A DNA stretch of 64,000 bases, taken from NCBI GenBank assembly GCA_963820495.1, contig CAWGAF010000001.1, positions 744,001 to 808,000 of the forward strand, given 5' to 3'. The notes beneath the pieces are model-generated. The model had not been told where the DNA came from, did not search any database, and saw only the letters and a program-made list of their open reading frames with translations. This DNA comes from JBBIPA01 sp963820495. GTDB lineage: Bacteria; Chloroflexota; Dehalococcoidia; GIF9; UBA5629. Both the position numbers and the translations under genes were made by a program. This document shows, piece after piece, positions 8,986-16,257 of this stretch (positions are counted from its first letter, which is position 1; each line of letters opens with the position of its first letter).

Positions 8986-9878
8986 TGAAGCGAGTTATCC
9001 TTGGTATCGTCCTTCTCCTCAGCCTATTAATATTGGCAACCGCTGGTGCCGTATTTGCCCAGGCCTTTCCCGATCCCCAGGGTTACGTCAGCGACTTTGC
9101 TGGGCTCCTTTCCGCCGAAGGCAAGGCACAATTGGAAGACCAGCTTTCACGTCTGGAAAAAGATACTACGGCTGAGGTTGCCGTGGTTACTATAAAGTCT
9201 CTTGAGGGCGACACTATAGAGGATTATGCCAGCAGGCTTTTCGAGAAATGGGGTATCGGCAAAAAGGGGCAGGATAACGGTGTACTTTTTATCGTAGCTC
9301 AAGAAGACCGAAAATTGAGAATTGAGGTTGGTTACGGGTTAGAAGCGGTACTTACGGATAGCCGTGCTGGACGTATACGAGATAATGATATCTTACCGTA
9401 CTTCAAGAAGGGCGATTATGAAAAGGGGATAATTGCTGGAGTTAATGCCATAGAGACCTATGTGCGTGGTGGAACACCACCACAGCCACTGAAGGAAAAT
9501 CCAGTCAGCGATACCTTGGGGTGGGCTGTGCCGATATTTATATTTGCTACCGTAATCGGTTCCTATCTCAGCGGTTTTATGGCGCGCAGTAAAAGCATTT
9601 GGTTGGGAGCCATATTCGGGGGAGTGGTGGGGATAGTGCTGGGATTAGCCATAGGCGGGATAGCGGTATTGATTATTTGCACTATCTTATCGGCCGGCTT
9701 TGGCACTGGATTGGACTTCATACTTTCCAGGAACTATCGCAATCGTAAATCAACAGGCAGTCCCACATCCTGGCATAGTACTTGGGGTGGGTTTCATGGT
9801 GGTTCTGGAAGCTCTGGGAGTTTTGGTGGGTTTGGAGGTGGTATGTCTGGTGGGGGTGGGGCTAGTGGGGGATGGTAG
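8985..9878 (+). CDS. TPM-domain (YgcG-type) membrane protein
   Basis: This 297-residue protein has a signal peptide (residues 1-25) and an extracytoplasmic TPM domain (about 28-150) starting FPDPQGYVSDFAGLLS. The family segments DNGVLFIVAQEDRKLRIEVGYGLE and GDYEKGI are present. Two or three transmembrane helices follow (about 180-245) and the tail from about residue 265 is Gly/Ser-rich and ends GGGGASGGW. TPM domains have been linked to phosphatase activity and to repair of membrane complexes; the role here is unknown. It is translationally coupled to lemA (TAATG overlap), the standard partner. Confidence 0.9.
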   Translation: MKRVILGIVLLLSLLILATAGAVFAQAFPDPQGYVSDFAGLLSAEGKAQLEDQLSRLEKDTTAEVAVVTIKSLEGDTIEDYASRLFEKWGIGKKGQDNGVLFIVAQEDRKLRIEVGYGLEAVLTDSRAGRIRDNDILPYFKKGDYEKGIIAGVNAIETYVRGGTPPQPLKENPVSDTLGWAVPIFIFATVIGSYLSGFMARSKSIWLGAIFGGVVGIVLGLAIGGIAVLIICTILSAGFGTGLDFILSRNYRNRKSTGSPTSWHSTWGGFHGGSGSSGSFGGFGGGMSGGGGASGGW

Positions 9879-9901
9879 TGAACAACTCGCAATAGTATTG
9901 C

Positions 9902-11080
9902 CTAAAGAACCAATACAGCAATAATAGTGCCAATTATAACCACATAAAATATATCCACTTTCCAGAGCAGCGCCACAAATGCTGCAGCTGCCAGCGCCAT
10001 ACGAATTGGCTCCCAGGGAACATCGAAAGCAAAACGAAGTGTTACTGATAAAAGTAGTCCGACGAAGGAACAGATTATACCGGTAATTGCCTTATTAAAG
10101 TAAGAAGAACCTCGTAGCCTGTCGTAATAAGGAACAATAACCACCAGTATTATAAACGAGGGCAGGAACATGGCTATGGTAGCAATAATAGCGCCTACTG
10201 GTCCCCGTACTATATAGCCGATGAAGGTAGAGGTAATCACCACGGGACCTGGTGTAACCTGACCCAGGGCAATGCCGTTCATAAGTGTCGTGCTATCCAT
10301 CCAGGCACGGACATCCACAAATTCATGGTACATAAAGGGAAGGGCAGCAAAACCACCGCCGAAAGCGAATATGTTTATCTTGGCCATAGCCGCAGCCAGA
10401 TCAAAAAGTTGCGGGTCTAGGAGTAGAAGACCAAAAAAGACTGCCGTACCAGCCAGAACCAATGACAATTGCAGAAAAGAATACGGTCTTTTTTCTGAAG
10501 TGCTTGCAGCCCCGGGGACATTTTCTGTTTTATAAAGACCTATTCCTATTAAAGCAGCCAGCAGTATTACAAAAACAGGGTTCACCCCGAAATAGAAAGC
10601 AACTGCAGCAACAAAGGTGATGATTATATCTTTGTAAGTTTTTAGCGAAATTAACCCAAAGGATACGGTAGCATTAGCTACTATAGCCACAATAACAGCG
10701 TTGAGTCCATTAAAAGCTGACACTACCGCAGGCAAAGTATGAAAAGATACATAAAGGGCTGAAAGACCCATCATAAAGATAAAGGCAGGCAAAGCAAAAG
10801 CTACGAAATTGAGGGTAGCTCCTGATAATCCCCACAACTTTAAACCTACATAGCCAGCATTCTGTATCGCTGTTGAGCCGGGAATAGTCTGGCATAGAGC
10901 CACGCCCTGGCGAAAGGATTCTTCGTCAAGCCACTTCTTTTGCTCTACCACTAACCTGCGAATGTAGGCTACAATTGCTGGACCACCAAATGAGGTCAGC
11001 CCTAATCTGAAGAAAGACAGGAACATGAGAGGCAAGGAAGGGTCCTGCCGTTTTTCATGCTCTTTCATTGGTTTAAGCAA
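9902..11080 (-). CDS. chrA: Chromate transporter family protein (two CHR domains)
   Basis: This 392-residue integral membrane protein contains two CHR domains. The first carries FRLGLTSFGGPAIVAYIRR and CQTIPGSTAIQNAGYVG, and the second INIFAFGGGFAALPFMYHE and LGQVTPGPVVITSTFIGY. The family exports chromate or takes up sulfate-like anions; many anaerobes carry it without chromate exposure. The TTG at 11080 is favoured as start because GGAG lies 7 bases before it, while the first ATG (11068) is 19 bases away. It begins 3 bases after the stop of the upstream crotonase gene, so the two are one transcript. Confidence 0.88.
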   Translation of the reverse strand: MLKPMKEHEKRQDPSLPLMFLSFFRLGLTSFGGPAIVAYIRRLVVEQKKWLDEESFRQGVALCQTIPGSTAIQNAGYVGLKLWGLSGATLNFVAFALPAFIFMMGLSALYVSFHTLPAVVSAFNGLNAVIVAIVANATVSFGLISLKTYKDIIITFVAAVAFYFGVNPVFVILLAALIGIGLYKTENVPGAASTSEKRPYSFLQLSLVLAGTAVFFGLLLLDPQLFDLAAAMAKINIFAFGGGFAALPFMYHEFVDVRAWMDSTTLMNGIALGQVTPGPVVITSTFIGYIVRGPVGAIIATIAMFLPSFIILVVIVPYYDRLRGSSYFNKAITGIICSFVGLLLSVTLRFAFDVPWEPIRMALAAAAFVALLWKVDIFYVVIIGTIIAVLVL

Positions 11081-11083
11081 TCT

Positions 11084-11827
11084 TTATCTCCTCTCCCTTA
11101 ATGGGAGAGAATTAACGGTGGAAATTGCCAGCCTTCTTTCCATCTTCAGACCTTCGGCCAGGGGCAAGTCGCGCCCTCTCACCAATGCCTGCTTGGCGCT
11201 CCTGATTGCCACTGGATCGTACACTGCTATCTGTTGAGCAACGCCTTCTACAACAAGCGACAGTTTATCTCTAGGTACAACTCGATTAACTAGCTTAGCC
11301 TCATGAGCTTCCTCAGCGCTAATCCAGCGCCCGCTGAGCAGCATCTCCAGTGCTTTGGCACAACCGATTGTCCTGGGAAGAGTCTGTGTGGCTCCCGCCG
11401 CTGGTATGATGCCCAATCGTATTTCAGGCAAGCCGAACTGGGCATCTTCTGAGGCTATCCTCAGGTCACAGCACAAAGCAATCTCGATTCCTGAGCCCAG
11501 CACATAACCGTGGAGAGCAGCGATTACAGGCTGGGGAAGAGCTAAAAATAGCCCCCAGATGTCACGCTCCCAACGTACCTTCCGGGCAATAATAGGAGTT
11601 GGAGCGGTGAGAAATTCGGTTAAATCAGCGCCAGCGCAGAATGCCTTCTTGCCGGCTCCTTTGAGCACGACTACTCTCACTTCGGGGTCATCCTTGATAG
11701 CGCTTAATATCTGGAAAAGCTCATCTCTCATTCTGATATTGTAGGCATTCAAAAATTTAGGGCGATTGAGAGTAATATAAGCGATATTGCCCCTCTTTTC
11801 ATAAATTATGGTCTCAAGGTCGCTCAT
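11084..11827 (-). CDS. Enoyl-CoA hydratase/isomerase (crotonase) A
   Basis: This 247-residue crotonase should add water to, or isomerise, a 2-enoyl-CoA. The oxyanion-hole segments are AFCAGADL and HGYVLGSGIEIALCCDLR. Both glutamates used by true hydratases are present, one in LPEIRLGIIPAAG and one in KALEMLLSG. It follows a second crotonase gene on the same strand by 22 bases and precedes the transporter. The last residues, LPLRERR, are encoded by a CTCTCCC/GGGAGAG palindrome of the dispersed type seen elsewhere in the window. The C-terminus may therefore have been rewritten by repeat insertion. Confidence 0.9.
   Translation of the reverse strand: MSDLETIIYEKRGNIAYITLNRPKFLNAYNIRMRDELFQILSAIKDDPEVRVVVLKGAGKKAFCAGADLTEFLTAPTPIIARKVRWERDIWGLFLALPQPVIAALHGYVLGSGIEIALCCDLRIASEDAQFGLPEIRLGIIPAAGATQTLPRTIGCAKALEMLLSGRWISAEEAHEAKLVNRVVPRDKLSLVVEGVAQQIAVYDPVAIRSAKQALVRGRDLPLAEGLKMERRLAISTVNSLPLRERR
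11091..11109. repeat. CTCTCCC/GGGAGAG palindrome overlapping gene junction
   Basis: Arms CTCTCCC (11091-11097) and GGGAGAG (11103-11109) flank a 5-base loop. The element forms the 3' end of the crotonase A gene and lies next to the ribosome site of the transporter gene. Similar palindromes occur near 18651, 20710, 23767 and 25564. Confidence 0.7.
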
Positions 11828-11849
11828 TGCTGTATTTCAGATAAAATCC

Positions 11850-12620
11850 CTATTTCCCTCGGAACTTAGGGGGTCTCTTTTCCCTGAATGCTTGGATGCC
11901 CTCGGTGCGGTCCTTAGTCGTGTGCAACAGAAAATAGAGGTCCGCCTCCAGGCGCAGCCCCTGCTCAAGGGTCAAGTCCATTCCCTTGTTTATGGCTTCT
12001 TTGGCAAAGTTCAATGACAGGGAGGATTGAGATGCCATTGTTCGCGCTATATTTTTCGCCAGTGGCATCAGTTCTTTTAGCGGAACCACCTTGCTGACCA
12101 ATCCAATCCTTTGAGCTTCTTTGGCATCTATGGCTTCTCCAGTTAAAACTATTTCCATAGCCTTGGTCAGACCCACAATACGCAGCAGCCTTTGAGTTGC
12201 CCCGTCCCAGGGCATAAGGCCAGCAGCAACATGAGGTAGCACAAACCGAGCTTTATCTGCGGCAATCCTAATATCGCAGGCTAGCGCCAGCTCCAGGCCC
12301 TGGCCCAGGGCATCGCCATTCATTGCCGCAATAGTAGGACACCTTAGAGCAGCAACTGGTACTGCCACGGACAATAGTCCAGCACCCTGCCGAATGTCTT
12401 TTGATTTAAGCTCATTCAGGTCTGAGCCCACGGAAAATGCCTTCTGCCCAGCACCGGTAACAATTACCACTTTTATCCCTTCATCGATACTTATGTCGTG
12501 GCAAATTTCAGCCAGTTCCTCTGCCACCTGCTCATTTATGGCATTGTTCGCTTCGGGACGGTTAATCATTACAATGCCTACCGCCTTCAGTTTTTGATAA
12601 ACAACAGCTCTATCGCTCAT
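11850..12620 (-). CDS. Enoyl-CoA hydratase/isomerase family (crotonase) B
   Basis: This 256-residue crotonase-fold protein has oxyanion-hole segments AFSVGSDLNELK and MNGDALGQGLELALACDIR. One hydratase glutamate is kept (KAMEIVLTG). The other position reads LPHVAAG, with His in place of the usual Glu of the PEI motif. The chemistry may thus differ from simple hydration, as in other crotonase-family members. It leads a three-gene minus-strand set with crotonase A and the chromate-type transporter. A CoA-thioester substrate is expected from the fold. Confidence 0.87.
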   Translation of the reverse strand: MSDRAVVYQKLKAVGIVMINRPEANNAINEQVAEELAEICHDISIDEGIKVVIVTGAGQKAFSVGSDLNELKSKDIRQGAGLLSVAVPVAALRCPTIAAMNGDALGQGLELALACDIRIAADKARFVLPHVAAGLMPWDGATQRLLRIVGLTKAMEIVLTGEAIDAKEAQRIGLVSKVVPLKELMPLAKNIARTMASQSSLSLNFAKEAINKGMDLTLEQGLRLEADLYFLLHTTKDRTEGIQAFREKRPPKFRGK

Positions 12621-12652
12621 AATAATCTTACGACTATCAAACCAAGTTTAGT

Positions 12653-12898
12653 TTAAATAAAACCACAGCCCATTTTCAGCCTGATGGCCCCCAAGATAAT
12701 AGCAATAGCGCATAAAGCTATGCCTGTGATACCCATACCTCTATTGCCCCTAGCGGAAGTTGTGGCTATGATACTGATAATCAGTCCCACAATAGCAAAG
12801 GGGATATTACCCCAGTTCAGCCATCCCAAAAATGGAATAAGCCCGATGAACATGCCGCAGATAGCCAGGATACCCCAGATGAGACTTAATAACTGCAA
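12653..12898 (-). CDS. Small membrane protein (DUF4190-like)
   Basis: This 81-residue protein has three hydrophobic stretches (about residues 3-22, 28-46 and 55-75). The start WGILAICGMFIGLIPFLGWLNW and the middle ARGNRGMGITGI resemble small DUF4190-type proteins. The TTG at 12898 is used as start because AAGGAGG lies 6 bases before it and no ATG is near. Function is unknown. It lies 32 bases upstream of crotonase B on the same strand and may head that transcript. Confidence 0.7.
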   Translation of the reverse strand: MQLLSLIWGILAICGMFIGLIPFLGWLNWGNIPFAIVGLIISIIATTSARGNRGMGITGIALCAIAIILGAIRLKMGCGFI

Positions 12899-13261
12899 TC
12901 AAAGCCTCCTTCTTTGACAATTGTGCTGTGTTCTCAACAGTAAGCTTATCAATGGGATAGCCTATGCGTCAACTGGCTGACTGTATTAATCACTCACCAT
13001 TTATCCCTCCCCCTTTTCCATGGGCCATACGCTGTCACTGCAAACTGAAGCTGCCCGGGAATGATAAGAAAAACACTCGCAGCATCTCAGGCTCATTTCA
13101 CCAGTGCTGGTTAAATGCCCCTATCACCAATTAGTCCTGCTTAAGAGATGGTGTAATGTGTTAATTAACCCAGTACTTATTTGCTATATCGAAATGGACT
13201 AAGTTCCTATATACATACACACATTCCATACTTATAATAATTCGCAGCAGGAGGTGAGAAC
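12899..13261. other. Divergent intergenic region
   Basis: About 360 bases lie between the small membrane protein gene (minus) and the archaellin-like gene (plus). The 100 bases before the latter are AT-rich and must contain its promoter. No gene or riboswitch was recognised. Confidence 0.5.
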
Positions 13262-13879
13262 ATGTTCATAAAATTTATGAGAGCAATGAAAAATTTGCAC
13301 AGGGGTGAGCGCGGCATGACCGGGCTGGAGACTGCAATTATCCTTATTGCATTCGTGACTGTGGCGGCTGTTTTCGGTTATGCAGTGCTCAGCGCTGGGC
13401 TATTTTCTGCAGAAAGAAGTAAGGAGACAATCTATGCTGGGTTGCAGCAGGCTAAAACTAATCTCGAGTTAGCCGGTTCGGTTATGGCCATAGGCACTGA
13501 TAACGAAACAGTCAGCCTAATCCTTATAACGGTTAGAAATGCTATATCCGGAGTACCGGTAGATATGGCTCCCTGTAGCGGGACTGACAATTCTACCAAT
13601 AAATGTGTAATAAGCTTCAGCACTAAAGATGATTATCTCAATAATATCAAATGGAGTAAAGTCGCTATCGGACATGCTGACCAGGACAACTTGCTGGAAC
13701 AAGGGGAGCAGTTCGAAGTAACAATAGATTTGGCAGACCTCGGCGATGGTCTAGCTCTTAGCCAACCCCTGATAGCCAATGATGTGTTTAATATTCAAAT
13801 GAAACCGAACCTTGGCTCTACAATTACCATCCAGAGGACGTTACCGGCTGCAATAGACCCAGTCATGGACCTCCATTGA
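13262..13879 (+). CDS. Archaeal-type flagellin (archaellin)-like protein
   Basis: This 205-residue protein has a class III signal peptide of the archaellin kind: a short basic leader ending GERG, then MTGLETAIILIAFVTVAAVF. Cleavage by a prepilin/preflagellin peptidase would fall just before MTGLE, leaving a hydrophobic filament-forming helix. The rest is a beta-rich domain with NxT-like and Gly-rich segments, as in archaellins. Comparable genes are known in some Chloroflexota that carry archaellum-like gene sets. None of the motor or peptidase genes is in this window. A strong GGAGGTGAG site lies before the ATG. It is followed by a hairpin and a small gene of unknown role. Confidence 0.8.
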   Translation: MFIKFMRAMKNLHRGERGMTGLETAIILIAFVTVAAVFGYAVLSAGLFSAERSKETIYAGLQQAKTNLELAGSVMAIGTDNETVSLILITVRNAISGVPVDMAPCSGTDNSTNKCVISFSTKDDYLNNIKWSKVAIGHADQDNLLEQGEQFEVTIDLADLGDGLALSQPLIANDVFNIQMKPNLGSTITIQRTLPAAIDPVMDLH

Positions 13880-13938
13880 GTTTAAGTAAGTTTGATCGAT
13901 AGTAAATATCACAAGGTTCAATGGTTAGATAAAGAGGA

Positions 13939-13965
13939 GGGGTCATTTCCCCAGGAAATGGCCCC
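13939..13965 (+). promoter_or_regulatory. Strong hairpin between archaellin and next gene
   Basis: GGGG plus CATTTCC pairs with GGAAATG plus CCCC around a CCA loop, giving 12 pairs including one G-T. No T run follows, so it is more likely an RNA-processing or attenuation element than a full terminator. Such an element could let the archaellin be made in large excess over the downstream gene. Confidence 0.55.
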
Positions 13966-13993
13966 TTACTGAAAAGAAAGAGGGGGTAGTTCC

Positions 13994-14335
13994 TTGAGTG
14001 CTGATTTAATTGAAATTGCAGGACTTATTCAGTGGACAGACCAGGCCACTATCAAGTTTGGCAAAGAGCGCACAGAGAACCTTTTGGAAATTTCATTTGC
14101 TGGTGGTCGCCTACCGGAAAATCTGAAAGATATATTGATAAGAATGACACGCCTTTCTAGTCATGATAGTTTAAACAGGGAATCAATAGTTGCCAGCGAT
14201 TATCTGGAGGTTTTAGCTCAATTAGACAACTTGCTAGCAGGCTCCGAGCAACAGAACAATGCATTACTATCAATTCTTTCACCGATGAACCAACATCAGT
14301 CTGCACTAGATATTGCTAACCCTTTTGCTAGATAA
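13994..14335 (+). CDS. Hypothetical helical protein downstream of archaellin
   Basis: I do not recognise this 113-residue protein. It is polar, has no signal peptide or membrane helix, and is predicted mostly helical from its residue pattern, with segments such as NLKDILIRMTRL and YLEVLAQLDNLL. The TTG at 13994 follows a G-rich ribosome site. It is 114 bases downstream of the archaellin-like gene on the same strand with a hairpin between them. It may be an accessory of that filament, but this rests on position only. Confidence 0.55.
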   Translation: MSADLIEIAGLIQWTDQATIKFGKERTENLLEISFAGGRLPENLKDILIRMTRLSSHDSLNRESIVASDYLEVLAQLDNLLAGSEQQNNALLSILSPMNQHQSALDIANPFAR

Positions 14336-14571
14336 GCTCGAACAGATTAGCCCTTATCTAAATAATCAAATCTACTCACTAGCACTTACCCAATTATGTC
14401 AAGTCTTAATTTTTGGAATGCTAGTTCGTTCCTCGCAATTAAGGGGGAGTTCCCCGATATTATGCATCTTTCACTCCTCAAGTGAATAGAAGAGCGCGAT
14501 TTTTTTGATCAGGTACTCCTCAGTAGACAAAAGATGACCTTCCAGATCCTTAGAAATTTAAACTTAAGAGC

Positions 14572-15417
14572 CTATGTGGCACCATTGTAGAAAACAAGCC
14601 CCAGTGTTCCCGGGCCAGTATGAGCAGCAAATACAGGTCCCAGCTCGACCAAGTACAGTTCCTCACAGTTATAGCGGGCACGTATTTCCTGTTCTAGTGC
14701 CCTGGCTTCTTCAAGCGCACGGGTGTGGACAACTGCGCCATGAATAGGAGCGCTCTTATCAGCACGCTGTTCCATAAGCCCGAGCATATACCTGATAGCT
14801 TTATTTCTACTTCTGGTCCTGGCTATGAGTTTGACTTTATTGTTCCTCATCGCCAGCACTGGTTTAATACTAAGCAGATTACCTACAAAAGCCATTATGG
14901 CAAAGCGCCCTCCTGCCTGAAGGTATTTCAAGGTGTTAATCGTGCCAATGACGTTCGTCCTGGCAATGAGCCATTCCATAATCGCCTTAATCTCGGCCAA
15001 ATTTTTACCCTCCTCAGCAGCCTGAGCAGCAACCAGAACCAGCATACCCATCCCCATAGAGAGCCAGTCCACCACCTCAATCTGAGCTTTGGGAAATGCA
15101 GCTTTAGCAGCTAGAGCTGAGTTCATAGTGCCGCTCAGTTTACTGGAGATATGTATAGAAAAAATGGGATGGCCAAGCTGGGTTAGCTCGCCGTACACCC
15201 TGATGAAATCGCTGACGGGAGGCTGCGCCGTGGTAGGATGTGTCCTGGATTTGTCCAGTCTCTGGTAGAATTCCTCATTGCTAATATCTACTCCCTCAGC
15301 AAAAACCTCGCTTCCGAAAATAACCCTGAGCGGAACAACGCGAATGTCGTATTCCTCAATCGAATCTTGCCCCAGATATGCAGTGCTATCGGTTACAATT
15401 TTTACTTTAGCTGGCAG
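14572..15417 (-). CDS. DegV family fatty-acid-binding protein with CTG start
   Basis: The protein is 281 residues, the usual DegV length. It starts LPAKVKIVTDSTAYLG and contains the family segments HPTTAQPPVSDF and ISSKLSGTMNSA. DegV proteins bind fatty acids and present them to fatty-acid kinase. No ATG, GTG or TTG lies between the upstream stop (TAA at 15418-15420) and the conserved VTDST motif. The only sensible start is the CTG at 15415-15417, with AAGGAGGG 9 bases before it. A later GTG at 15198 would remove 73 conserved residues including both ligand motifs, so I reject it. It follows the CvpA gene by 33 bases. Confidence 0.88.
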   Translation of the reverse strand: MPAKVKIVTDSTAYLGQDSIEEYDIRVVPLRVIFGSEVFAEGVDISNEEFYQRLDKSRTHPTTAQPPVSDFIRVYGELTQLGHPIFSIHISSKLSGTMNSALAAKAAFPKAQIEVVDWLSMGMGMLVLVAAQAAEEGKNLAEIKAIMEWLIARTNVIGTINTLKYLQAGGRFAIMAFVGNLLSIKPVLAMRNNKVKLIARTRSRNKAIRYMLGLMEQRADKSAPIHGAVVHTRALEEARALEQEIRARYNCEELYLVELGPVFAAHTGPGTLGLVFYNGAT

Positions 15418-15450
15418 TTATGGTGTCCCTCCTTAATCTTTAATACATCT

Positions 15451-15948
15451 CTAGTAAGTGGGCGGCATGCTTCGAAATGCCTCAGGCAATAAATATCGTA
15501 TGAAATCCAGATGACCCACCAGCCAGGAGAGAATGGTGGTATCTGCAAAAAAATTGTTTAGCCAGGGTACTATAGGGAAAGTTTGAAACAAGAGTACCAG
15601 CAATGTCAGCCCGAGAGCCGAATTCGCCAGAGTAAAAATGCCACCGAGAAGTCTAAAGAAGCATCCGCTGTTCCAGGCAAGATTAATGAAATGACGGGGT
15701 ATCCAGAATATCAGGGATAAAATTATGCTTACCACTATCAGGGTGATAAGAAACCCCAAGAAATTGCTCCAATCTTCCCCAGGCAAGAATGAAAGGCATG
15801 ATGCCAAAAACCCATAAAAGGTGCCAGTTACTAGTATAGCAATGATTAGCGTGAGTAAAGATAAAAACCCATTCACAACCCCACCTTTAAGACCGGCAAT
15901 AAAACTGAAGAACAGTATCAGAACTACTATTACATCTATCCAAATCAT
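15451..15948 (-). CDS. CvpA family membrane protein
   Basis: This 165-residue protein has four hydrophobic helices (about residues 4-22, 27-48, 62-82 and 96-121). The start MIWIDVIVVLILFFSFIAGLKGG matches CvpA-family proteins, with the conserved Gly-rich turn after the first helix. E. coli CvpA is needed for colicin V secretion and for envelope stress; its basic activity is unknown. It is probably the first gene of a two-gene unit with the DegV gene, linking it loosely to membrane-lipid handling. Confidence 0.82.
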   Translation of the reverse strand: MIWIDVIVVLILFFSFIAGLKGGVVNGFLSLLTLIIAILVTGTFYGFLASCLSFLPGEDWSNFLGFLITLIVVSIILSLIFWIPRHFINLAWNSGCFFRLLGGIFTLANSALGLTLLVLLFQTFPIVPWLNNFFADTTILSWLVGHLDFIRYLLPEAFRSMPPTY

Positions 15949-16257
15949 GGCATCAGCCTTGCATAATTCGCTTACCTGTACGCAGATTTAATCAGGCACA
16001 AAATTAGGATATTTTACCCCGTTATCGTGGCATTTAACAATCCATGAAGCTGTTTACCAATAGGGTTAGAGCGACATGTCACCCTAGAGGGAGTTAAAGG
16101 GACCTCTCCACTTAATGTCAATACGTTGAAATTAACCGCATAGCTAACTTTGTTGTTACCTACTGGCTCCTGAAGCTATACTATAGAAGTAGTACAATTG
16201 CTTAGAGCAGGTCATCGGCGCTTCGATATATGACGTGACTTTTGGGAGGGAAGTGTT
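15949..16257. other. Divergent intergenic region
   Basis: About 310 bases separate the cvpA-like gene from the dikinase gene on the other strand. Promoters for both must lie here. A GGGAGGG ribosome site directly precedes the dikinase ATG. No other feature could be supported. Confidence 0.5.

Noticed and set aside
15198..15198. GTG as the start of the DegV gene
   Set aside because: It would remove 73 conserved residues including VTDST and TAQPP and has no ribosome site; CTG at 15417 is better.
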